Part shown: positions 53,176 through 61,900 of the stretch, in pieces | Layout: each line of letters starts with the position of its first letter | How positions within the stretch are numbered: the stretch's first letter is position 1 | Assembly (NCBI GenBank): GCA_963796325.1 | Contig: CAWCLF010000001.1 | Span: 1,302,001 to 1,366,000, forward strand | Direction: 5' to 3' | Source of the DNA: CAVYGN01 sp963796325 | Lineage (GTDB): Bacteria; Spirochaetota; Brevinematia; Brevinematales; JAOACQ01 | Length of the DNA stretch: 64,000 nucleotides | The notes under the pieces: generated by a model | The model's input: only the letters and a program-made list of their open reading frames with translations | Told to the model about the DNA's origin: nothing | The model's database searches: none | Position numbers and translations under genes: made by a program

Positions 53176-54213
53176 TTATCCTACCCGCCAGGTTTCGACT
53201 CCCTGCTCGCAGAAATGAAATTCGACAAAACGCCCTCCGAATTTTTCAAGGCCTTTAAAGACCTCGTATCTTTTCAGGCCGTTGCAGTAGAGCGTCATGA
53301 AACCCCCTCCGCCGGCTCCCGTCACTTTGCCGCCGACCGCGCCATGCTTAATGGCCGTTTCATAGATCGAATCGATGACCGGGTTTGAAATATCACCTGT
53401 CATTTCCTTTTTATACTTCCAGCCGTAGTCGAGGATTTCACCGATCTTATTCACTTCGCCTTTTAACAGCGCCTCTTTCATCATGACCGCCTGTTCCTTG
53501 AGTTTGTGCATAGCCTGGATCGACTTCACTTTTCCCTTTTTGACATTTTCCACCTGGTTCCTGATGATCTCCGCGGAGAGGCGGCTTGTTCCGGTATAGT
53601 ATAAAAAAAGGTTGTACTGGAGTTCGTTTACGATCTTCTTTTTTATCCTCAGGGGATTAACTATTACCTTGTCCCCGTTGTAAAATTCAATAAAGTTGAA
53701 GCCCCCGAAAGTAGCGGCATACTGGTCCTGCTTGCCGCCCTCCATCTTAAGATCGATCCTTTCTATCTCGTAAGCCAGGTGGGCAAGTTCGTATTCACCG
53801 AGTGGGAGGCTTAACAGTTCCTGGAATGCGGCTATTATCGAAACCGCCAGGGCCGACGAGGTTCCGAGACCCGAACCCGCCGGAGCGTCGGAATGGGTCG
53901 TTATCCTGACCGGAATCGGCGCTCCGTTGTTGAATTCTTTTATTATCCTGTTATACACGCCTTTATGGAGCGGAAGGCAGGAATCGATTTCAAGGCAGGG
54001 GGCAAGTTCGTATTCGTAAATTTCTCCCCGTTCGAGAGATTCGAGGATGATCTTTTCACTGTCGAGGATTTCGAGGGTTGTATAAGTGCTCATGTCGATC
54101 GCGGCATTGAGCACGGCTCCTCCGTAAAGTTCCGAATAAGGGGACACATCGGTCCCTCCTCCGGCGAGGCCCAGCCTCAAGGGAGCTTTACTCCTGAAAA
54201 TTTCACCAGCCAT
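53176..54213 (-). CDS. hddA: D-glycero-D-manno-heptose 7-phosphate kinase (GHMP kinase)
   Basis: This 345-aa GHMP kinase phosphorylates manno-heptose 7-phosphate at C1 in the GDP-heptose pathway. Signature parts are KAPLRLGLAGGGTDVSPYSE at the N-terminus, the ATP loop PAGSGLGTSSALAVSII and the C-terminal GKVTGAGGGGFMTLY. The length is typical of HddA. Its 5' end overlaps the HddC-GmhB gene by 11 bases. Related GHMP sugar kinases (such as fucokinase) are possible, but the neighbouring enzymes make heptose kinase the best choice. Confidence 0.85.
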   Translation of the reverse strand: MAGEIFRSKAPLRLGLAGGGTDVSPYSELYGGAVLNAAIDMSTYTTLEILDSEKIILESLERGEIYEYELAPCLEIDSCLPLHKGVYNRIIKEFNNGAPIPVRITTHSDAPAGSGLGTSSALAVSIIAAFQELLSLPLGEYELAHLAYEIERIDLKMEGGKQDQYAATFGGFNFIEFYNGDKVIVNPLRIKKKIVNELQYNLFLYYTGTSRLSAEIIRNQVENVKKGKVKSIQAMHKLKEQAVMMKEALLKGEVNKIGEILDYGWKYKKEMTGDISNPVIDSIYETAIKHGAVGGKVTGAGGGGFMTLYCNGLKRYEVFKGLEKFGGRFVEFHFCEQGVETWRVG

Positions 54214-55438
54214 TTTTTATAGCCTCCAGGACTTCATTAAAATTCGAGTATGTTCTCAGCGCAGGGTCGTTTCCATATTTTCCCTTTATGATAAATGAAT
54301 GCAGGTATGGGAGATCCAGGCGGTCGCTGTCCCTGTCGCCGATCATGACGCTTTCCGCGAGATCTATATTATACTTATCAGCAGCGCATAAAGCCATTCC
54401 AGGGCCCGGTTTTCGAAGGAGGCTGTTTTTCCTGTATTTTTTAAGCGGCGCTTCGTTATGATACGGGGAGTAAAAACTGTCCAGAATTGAGATGCCGTCA
54501 GCGGCCAGAATTTGAACAAGTTTATCCTGGAAAAGAAGGTAGTCCTTTTCTCCGAACAATCCTTTTCCGATGCCGGCCTGGTTCGTAACGATAATAAGCC
54601 TGAACCCCAGGTTTTCCAGATCTTTTAAAAATTGGACAGCTCCTTCGACAAGCCGGAGGTCCTCTATCCTGTAAGTGTAGCCTTCATCCTCGTTTATTAT
54701 TCCGTCGCGGTCCAGAAACGCCGCCTTGATTTTCTTCCCGGAAAGCCATCCGGGCAGGTCTTTCGAAGCTTTTAAATAATCTTCCGGAATACCGATATCT
54801 ATGAATTTTCCTCCGAAAGGCAGGCCGCATACGGCCTTATTATCGACGATGCGGGGCAGTACGTCCTTTTCCAGGGAATGAGGCCCCTCTTTGAAAAAAG
54901 GGAGGGATTTATTTGAAAGCACCGTAACGCCTCCGTTTATCAGCCCGTCCTCGGGTTTAGACGGTTTTTCGTTGAATGAAATTATCCTTCCTTTCTCCAA
55001 TTCAACAGACCCGTAGCGTGTTACGTCGATTTTATATTTGAGGGCTATCGTAACGAGAGACCCGCGGCTTTTATGAAAACCGGCTAACAGCCTGTAATCG
55101 CCGTCAAAAAATGTATCGCCGTTCAGTATTAAAAAATCTTCTTCAGACGGGTATAACAGGGCTGCCTCCCTGATCGCCCCTCCTGTCCCGAGCGGATTTT
55201 TTTCGCGCGAATAAGTTATGTTTACTCCGTATTTCTTTCCGTCCCCGAAGTGTCCCTCTATTATCTGGCTTTTATAACCGGTAAGGAGGACTATATCGCG
55301 GTAACCCTGTTTTTCAAGATATGATATTAAAAATTCGAGGAAAGGTTTCCGCCCGATCGGCGCCATGGGTTTGGGTATATCGCTTATTACTTCCCGGAGC
55401 CTTGTCCCGAAACCTCCGGCAAGTATAAAAACGCGCAT
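54203..55438 (-). CDS. Fused heptose-1-P nucleotidyltransferase (HddC-like) and GmhB-like phosphatase
   Basis: Two enzymes are joined in 411 aa. Residues 1-230 are a sugar nucleotidyltransferase (FILAGGFGTRLREVISDIPK, then LNGDTFFDGDY). Residues 233-411 are a HAD phosphatase (AAFLDRDGIINEDEGYTYR, IIVTNQAGIGKG, MIGDRDSDRLD). They would be the GmhB step (bisphosphate to 1-phosphate) and the GDP-heptose step. In the GmhB part the cysteines that bind zinc in E. coli are missing; the loop reads YSPYHNEAPLKKYRKNSLL. The isomerase GmhA is not present. The gene starts directly at the GT4 stop. Confidence 0.87.
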   Translation of the reverse strand: MRVFILAGGFGTRLREVISDIPKPMAPIGRKPFLEFLISYLEKQGYRDIVLLTGYKSQIIEGHFGDGKKYGVNITYSREKNPLGTGGAIREAALLYPSEEDFLILNGDTFFDGDYRLLAGFHKSRGSLVTIALKYKIDVTRYGSVELEKGRIISFNEKPSKPEDGLINGGVTVLSNKSLPFFKEGPHSLEKDVLPRIVDNKAVCGLPFGGKFIDIGIPEDYLKASKDLPGWLSGKKIKAAFLDRDGIINEDEGYTYRIEDLRLVEGAVQFLKDLENLGFRLIIVTNQAGIGKGLFGEKDYLLFQDKLVQILAADGISILDSFYSPYHNEAPLKKYRKNSLLRKPGPGMALCAADKYNIDLAESVMIGDRDSDRLDLPYLHSFIIKGKYGNDPALRTYSNFNEVLEAIKNGW

Positions 55439-56548
55439 TCAATCCTCCTGCCGGAGCAATTCATCGATCAGCTTTAAATATTCCTCTTCAATGTCTTTGC
55501 GGGCATATTTTAAAACCTGCTCCCGGCCTTTTTTAATAAGGACCCTTCGCACTTCCTCATTCAAACCGGCTTCCATTAGCCCGTCCGCTATGCTCATATA
55601 CGATGACGGTTCCACATACAGAGCGGCGTCGGAGCAAATTTCCCTCAGGGGCGGAATATCCGAAACTACGGCCGGACAGCCGCAGGCAAAAGCCTCAAGA
55701 GGGGGCAGGCCGAATCCTTCGTAAAAAGAGGGGAGGGCCAGGACCCTTGCGCAGTTATACAGCATAACGAGTTCTTCGTCGCCGAGGACTCCGGTAAAAT
55801 AAACCCTGTCATGTATATCGAGTTCGCCGATAAGTTTATCGCAGCCCTCAAGACCGGTAATAAAATTATCCCTTTGACCCGCGCATACAAGCGATAAGCC
55901 CGAGTTCTTTTTCTTCATTATCCCGACAGCCTGCAGAAGGCCCTCTATATTTTTATGACGCTTGATGTTTCCAACATAAAGGACAAAATCGTCCGGGAGT
56001 CCTTTCGACGCCAGAAATTCATGTTTATCTTTCATCGTTTTTTGCAGGGGCCTGAAATTGCCGTCAGGGAATCTCGGTATGACCTTTATCTTATCCTTAA
56101 TTCCATCCATAAAAGGGAAATACGAGATAATTTCATTTTTTGTAAAATCCGATATTGTGAAAACCAGGTCTGATCCCTTAAGCGCTCTTCCGTACAGTAA
56201 TCCGGCATAAGTCTTGAAGAGAGGCCCTGCCCGGTAAAGGCGGGTCATGTGAAACACGTCATGAATTGTCACGGCGGTTTTTCTTGCGCGGACTGGAATG
56301 AGAGGGGCATTGAAATGAGGGGTCCAGTAGAGGTCCGCCCCAGGCGTTTTTAACATGATCTCAGCCTGGCTGAGAACAGAGTAGGGACCCCCTCCGACTT
56401 TAATAATACGTGAGCCGTAAATGCCGAGTTGTACGGGATTGCCAAGGAGTATCAATTCGTATTTTTTCTGTAAAAAAGGGATCAGGGAATCGATATAGCG
56501 ACCGATTCCCGACATTTTCGCCATTCTTGCATCAAGAACGATTCTCAT
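55439..56548 (-). CDS. GT4-family glycosyltransferase (mannosyl/heptosyl-type)
   Basis: This 369-aa GT-B enzyme starts MRIVLDARMAKMSGIGRYID, usual for mannosyltransferase-like group-1 enzymes. LYVGNIKRHKNIEGLLQAV opens the second domain, and PSFYEGFGLPPLEAFACGCP contains the EX7E donor motif. Its stop touches the HddC-GmhB start with no gap, so it is the first gene of the heptose operon. A GDP-activated sugar such as GDP-heptose is a plausible donor, from context only. Confidence 0.87.
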   Translation of the reverse strand: MRIVLDARMAKMSGIGRYIDSLIPFLQKKYELILLGNPVQLGIYGSRIIKVGGGPYSVLSQAEIMLKTPGADLYWTPHFNAPLIPVRARKTAVTIHDVFHMTRLYRAGPLFKTYAGLLYGRALKGSDLVFTISDFTKNEIISYFPFMDGIKDKIKVIPRFPDGNFRPLQKTMKDKHEFLASKGLPDDFVLYVGNIKRHKNIEGLLQAVGIMKKKNSGLSLVCAGQRDNFITGLEGCDKLIGELDIHDRVYFTGVLGDEELVMLYNCARVLALPSFYEGFGLPPLEAFACGCPAVVSDIPPLREICSDAALYVEPSSYMSIADGLMEAGLNEEVRRVLIKKGREQVLKYARKDIEEEYLKLIDELLRQED

Positions 56549-56715
56549 AGCGACTTCCTTCCGCTATTCCTCTGCCGCAGGCAGGGGTAAATTTTACTCT
56601 AAAATGCTGGAATTGACAAGAATTATATCACTTGCCTTAATCATGGCGGTCTTTTATAATTTACGGGCAATTTTAAGCGCCTGTGCCCTTGGCGCAGGTT
56701 TTATAGAGGGAAAAA

Positions 56716-57672
56716 ATGAAACCTAAGATCGGCGTTATCATTCCCGCATATAACGAAGAGGATACGATACCCAGGGTTATCGAGGAAAGCCATAAAGAAC
56801 TGCCCGGCGCATTTGTATGCGTTGTGGATAATAATTCAACCGATTCTACAGGTTCGGCTGCTTCGAAAAAGATCAGGGAACTGAAACTGAATGGGATCGT
56901 GATTTTCGAGGGGCGAAGGGGTAAAGCCAACGCTGTAAGGAAGGCGTTTACTGCTGTCGATGCGGATATTTACGTCCTGATCGACGCGGACTGCACTTAC
57001 AGCATGAAGGATGCCAGGAAACTTATAAATGCAGTTACGAGCGGATCAGCCGAAATGGCCGTCGGAGACAGGCTGTCAAAGGGAGACTACAGGGAACAGA
57101 ACAAGAGGATCTTTCACAATTTCGGCAATCAGCTTGTCAGGTCTATCATTAACATAATATTCAAGAGCAGGCTGAGCGATATAATGAGCGGATTCAGGGT
57201 ATTCAGCAGGAGATTTATCAAGAATTTCCCCATCCTCTCAGAGGGGTTTGAAATCGAAACTGAAATGACTCTTCATGCCCTTGATAAAAGATTCATGATA
57301 GAGGAAATTCCCGTCGAATACCGGGACAGGCCGGAAGGAAGCAAATCGAAGCTTAACACTGTAAAGGACGGTTTGAGGGTTATAAAGACGATATTCAGGA
57401 TTTACAGGGATTATAAACCCCTGCAGTTTTTCAGCTTTCCGGGGCTTTTATGCTTTTTATCCGGCATCCTGATAGGCCTGCCTGTGATTTCCGAATATAT
57501 ACGCCTGAAATATATATATAAAATCCCTTCCGCTGTACTTGCTACAGGCCTTATCATAACAAGCCTCCTTCTTTTCTCCATCGGATTGATTCTCGATACT
57601 GTAACCAGGCATCACAAATTCGATTATGAATACAGCCTCCTTAAATACAGGGCGGAGAATCCGGAACGATGA
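56716..57672 (+). CDS. GT2-family glycosyltransferase with C-terminal helices (DPM1/GtrB-like)
   Basis: This 318-aa GT-A enzyme has IGVIIPAYNEEDTIPRVIEE at the start and the DxD-type motif LIDADCTYS. A conserved membrane-near motif is SDIMSGFRVFSRRF. Two helices close the protein (SFPGLLCFLSGILIGLPVI and SLLLFSIGLILDTV). Such enzymes attach a sugar to a polyprenyl phosphate at the cytoplasmic face. The gene overlaps the GtrA gene by four bases (ATGA), the classic GtrB-GtrA pair that makes and flips lipid-linked sugars. Confidence 0.9.
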   Translation: MKPKIGVIIPAYNEEDTIPRVIEESHKELPGAFVCVVDNNSTDSTGSAASKKIRELKLNGIVIFEGRRGKANAVRKAFTAVDADIYVLIDADCTYSMKDARKLINAVTSGSAEMAVGDRLSKGDYREQNKRIFHNFGNQLVRSIINIIFKSRLSDIMSGFRVFSRRFIKNFPILSEGFEIETEMTLHALDKRFMIEEIPVEYRDRPEGSKSKLNTVKDGLRVIKTIFRIYRDYKPLQFFSFPGLLCFLSGILIGLPVISEYIRLKYIYKIPSAVLATGLIITSLLLFSIGLILDTVTRHHKFDYEYSLLKYRAENPER

Positions 57673-58076
57673 TAAGGATAAAACTGCCCGAACGCTTCAT
57701 GGGGGAAGCGGCCCGTTTCGCTGCGGCCGGCCTGACCGCAGCCGCTATAGATTTCGGGGTATATTACTTATTGTTTGCATACGCAGGAGTGGTGGTTTCA
57801 AAAGCGGTATCTTATATAACAGCGACTGTATATACATTCATACTGAACAAACTGTGGACTTTCGGGGCCAAGAAATATACGGCTTCGGAAATACCCCGGT
57901 TTCTTGCCCTTTATGCGGTTTCCATGATCATCAACAATATTGTTAATAAATCGATCCTTACCATAACTCATGATAAACTCGCCGGTTTCATTGCCGCAAC
58001 GGTAATCTGCGCAGCGGTGAATTTCTCCGGATTGAAGTATTTTGTTTTTATCGATAAGGGCAGTTCTAAAATCTAA
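57669..58076 (+). CDS. GtrA-family membrane protein (lipid-linked sugar flippase)
   Basis: This 135-aa protein has four helices with the family patterns EAARFAAAGLTAAAIDFGVY, KAVSYITATVYTFILNKLWTF and AAVNFSGLKYFVFI. GtrA proteins are thought to move polyprenyl-phosphate sugars across the membrane. It is translationally coupled to the GT2 gene upstream. The GT-C protein at 23188 could use such a lipid-linked sugar, though it lies far away. Length is typical. Confidence 0.9.
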   Translation: MIRIKLPERFMGEAARFAAAGLTAAAIDFGVYYLLFAYAGVVVSKAVSYITATVYTFILNKLWTFGAKKYTASEIPRFLALYAVSMIINNIVNKSILTITHDKLAGFIAATVICAAVNFSGLKYFVFIDKGSSKI

Positions 58077-58149
58077 CTCTGTTATTAAAAAATTAGCATT
58101 CTAATTCCCTGATTATCGCCCTAGACCCTGTCTGACAGCCCGGTTTTCA

Positions 58150-58908
58150 TTAAAGATTGGTGAAACTATCTTCCTGGTCGATCTCTAGTCCGGTCATCGC
58201 CTGGTTGAGATTGCTGACAAAAACCGCCTTATACTTCTCGAAAGCGTCGAGAAGGTATTTATAGTATGTTTCGGTTTTTTTACAGTCGTCGGGTATTTTT
58301 TCATATTTCACCGTATAGAGCTTTGAATAAACCTTGTTCCCGTCGTAATCGTAGATATTGACGCAGATCTCGGGAATAAGCATGAAATTATAAAAATTGA
58401 TAAATTCCGGATGCTGAAATCTCTTTATCAGCCCGACGATAACCATGTAATAATCCCCGTTTAAATTATCGTTGAGATAATCCATGCACAGAGGGTCGAG
58501 CCTGAAAGAGGAATTATAACCCCTTTCACTGCTGTCAAAAACGGCGATGCAGTTTGTAAGCCTGCTGTACGAGTTCATGTAGCCGTTAACGGCATTATCA
58601 TTCGAGTATTCTTCTATAAGCTCGGATGTGAACGGTTTAAAAAAAATCCTCTCTTTAAGGTCCGCCGGCAGGGCGTCTTTTATGTCTGTTAACAGGTATT
58701 CCGGGTGTTTGAAGGGAATTATATAAATTCTGTTGCTTGTAGAACCTATTTCAGTAAAGCTGACGGCCGGGTCCTGGAGCTGGCAGCCTATGAAAAACAG
58801 CTTTCCCTTTAACTGAGCCGCCGGAGGCGTATCGTTGTACTTTATAGATCTTGAACATGAACAAAATAAAAGGAAAGAGAAAAAAGCTATTATTATCCTG
58901 TACGGCAT
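58150..58908 (-). CDS. Lipoprotein of unknown function
   Basis: This 252-aa protein has a lipoprotein signal (IIIAFFSFLLFCSC, lipobox C at residue 18). The remainder has no family I recognise. A mixed alpha/beta composition with NGDYYMVIVGLIKRFQHPEF and VNIYDYDGNKVYSKLY suggests a globular periplasmic or surface domain. It is 68 bases downstream of the giant signalling gene on the same strand and may be co-transcribed. It could be a partner of that pathway, but nothing in the sequence proves this. Confidence 0.7.
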   Translation of the reverse strand: MPYRIIIAFFSFLLFCSCSRSIKYNDTPPAAQLKGKLFFIGCQLQDPAVSFTEIGSTSNRIYIIPFKHPEYLLTDIKDALPADLKERIFFKPFTSELIEEYSNDNAVNGYMNSYSRLTNCIAVFDSSERGYNSSFRLDPLCMDYLNDNLNGDYYMVIVGLIKRFQHPEFINFYNFMLIPEICVNIYDYDGNKVYSKLYTVKYEKIPDDCKKTETYYKYLLDAFEKYKAVFVSNLNQAMTGLEIDQEDSFTNL

Positions 58909-58976
58909 ATCTTCCTTGCAGGCCGGTATTTTATATGATTCTAAATAGCAAGGACAAATATGTCAACCGGCGGAGG

Positions 58977-61900
58977 TTAACGATTCTTATAATCGATGCA
59001 GAGTATCGCCCTGTCGTCCTGCAGGGGCGAGCCGCCGCTGAATCTGTCTACATCTTCAAGCACGCGATCTATATATTCTTCGCAGGAGGCGCCGGAAAAC
59101 CTCAAGGTTATATCCAGGAGTCTTTTTGAGTCGTAAAGCCTGTTCTCGGAGTTCATCGTTTCGACTATCCCGTCCGTAAACAATACGAGCCTGTCCCCCG
59201 GTTCGAGCCCGACTTCGGAGCTGCGGTACATTGAATGGAGGGTAAGCCCGATGTATCCGCCTTCCGCCAGGAGCCGCTCTATGGAACCCCTTCTCCTGCG
59301 GTAAAGTATCGCCGGGTGGTGGGCTGCGTTCGAGAACTCGAACTTTCCCGTATCCACATCCAGGATACCGAAGAAAACCGTCAGGTCATGCTCGCTCATT
59401 TCTCCCACAAAGGAGCATATCTCTTTATTCACCCTTGAACAGATTTCGGCTGTTGTCCCGCCCGACAGCGTATTGGTATTGAAACTCGCTTTTGCCATTG
59501 CGGTCATGAGAGATGCGGAAACGCCATGACCCGACACATCCGCCATCAGGAAGCCGTATTTCATGTCGTCGATCTTAATGATATCGTAAAGGTCCCCTCC
59601 AAGGCTTTCCATGGCAATGTATTTTCCGGCGATCTTCAAGTCCCTGCACTGGGTCAGGGCTTCGTTCCTTGGCAGGAAACTGGACTGGACTTTCTGGGCG
59701 ATCGAGAGCTCGTCCATCATGGCCTGGTTTTTGGCCGCCAGTTCGCCGTTGGCTCTGTTAAGCTCTTTTGTCCTTTCTTCGACATTGATTTCGAGGTTCC
59801 TGCTGTAATCTTCCAGCTTGCCGTAGAGCCCGGCGTTCTCTATGGAGATGGCCGCCTGCGCCGACAGGGTGGAGAGGAGTTCGATCCGTCTTTCCGGGAA
59901 AGCGTCGGCGATGAGGCTGTTCTCGAGATATAAAATTGCATTCATTTTACCCTTGTTCATTATTGCAGTGCACAGGACCGATTTAGGCTTATTTAACGTC
60001 ACATATTCGTCGCCTGTCCAGCGTCCCTCCGCGGCGGCATTGCCCAGAATTACGCTTTCCCCCGTTTTAGACACGTACCGGACTATCGCCTGGCAGAGAC
60101 CGGATTCGTTTTCGAGGGGGACGTTCCCCATGACCTTCGGAGCATTGTCTGTCAGAGCCTGGGCCTGGACAAAAAGCCTGCCGCCTTCCCCGGGTATTAT
60201 CAGGAAACCTTTCATAGCTCCCGCGTTCTCCATCATTATCCCGAGCGCCTTACCCAGCAGGGCCTCCAGGTTCATTTCGCCGGCCATAATATTCGAGGAT
60301 TTGATGACCGTTCCGAGGTCCAGTGTTGTGCCTGTCGATGAACCCGGTTTTTTACGGGGCGATTCGGTAATCGATTCAGCCGCCGATGCGGTCAGGTTTA
60401 CTCCTCTTTCAAGTGAAGATTCAAGGCCGGGATATTTTGTCGTCATATCATTCGTTTTGCCTTTGCCGCCCCAGCGTTCATAGGAACGATGGCTCAGGGC
60501 AAGATAATAATCGGAGACTCTTTCCAGCCCGGCGGATCTGTAAAAAAGGGCCGCATGTTCGAGTATCATTCCCTCTTCGTAGGTGAATCCGTTTTTCCTG
60601 GCCAGGCCCGAGGCCTTTTCATACAATTCCATGGCTTTTGCATTACTGCCGGATATGGCGGCGAGTTCCGCTTCGATAAAAAGCTGTTTATGGAGGCAGT
60701 TTTCAGGCGAGTGCGCGGCCCAGATCGTGATCTTTTTCAGGTCCGATTTTACAATCTTAAGATACTTCTTCCTTAACCTTTTATCCGCATGCTGATAATC
60801 GCCGAGCAGGGCAAGGGCCCGGTAAAGAAAATAATCCTTATGTTCCACGGATCCGGCGGCGCTGCTGATAAATTTTTTATTTTCTCCGGCTATTGCGATG
60901 CATCCTTTGTAATCGTTATAAAGATAATGAATCAGCAATTTAAAAACAGACTGGGCCGCTATTTCCGCAATGCTTTTAGTCTCTATGAATTCTTTCATAA
61001 CTTCATCGTCGTCGAACAATTCTCCTGAGATCGATAAATTATCTTTCATAACGCTGGACAGATTGATCACGAATTGTTCCGCCCTGCTGAAATCCAGGAT
61101 TGTATCTCTCTGTTTCAATTTTTTGATGCTGTCCCGGTACAAGACCAATTTCTTCTTAATTTCGTCGAGGTTTTCATTTCCGAATATGCGCAAAAATAAA
61201 TCCTGAATGATACTGTAAGCTGTAAACATCACGTCGCCGGTTTCCATCCCCGCCCGGTATGCATTTTCAAGATAGGACAGGCCGCTGCGCATGTGATTTT
61301 TCTGGTGATTTATCAACGTTCCGAACACGAAATTCACCTTGCAGTCGACGACCTTCGTGTCGATTTTCTGTTCGAGCTTCAGCGAGAGTTCCCCGAACCG
61401 GTATCCCCGGTCGATCTTGCCCAGGACGCTGCTAAGCATGAATCCGTAAATCCCGTATGCGAGAGCGGAATACGCCGAATTTCCGTTTTCAAGGGTAAAA
61501 TTCAATAATTTTATGATAATAATAGGCATATAAGCGGGGTATCCTATATAAGCCGGAGCCGCCATCTGCATCAGTATCTGGCAGATAGCCAGCTTTTTCG
61601 GATCGGATAGCACAGGCAGATCGAGAAGCGAATAGATTCCTTTTCCCTTTGTAAGTTTCTTGACAAGTCTGCCGGCTTTGAATAGGCCGGTTATCAATAA
61701 AATCGGATTGGTCTTTTCCGGCATCCTGATTCCCAATAGCTGGAGGGCTTTCCTTCCGAGTTCTAGGGCTTTATCGCGCTGGAGGTTGGCTGTATTTAAA
61801 GGTATTTGAACAGTGTAAACTCTGACCTTATCCATTATATCTTTTGCATTGGCCAGGACTTCGTTGAAATATTCGCCGGCATTTTCATGATTTCCGACAA

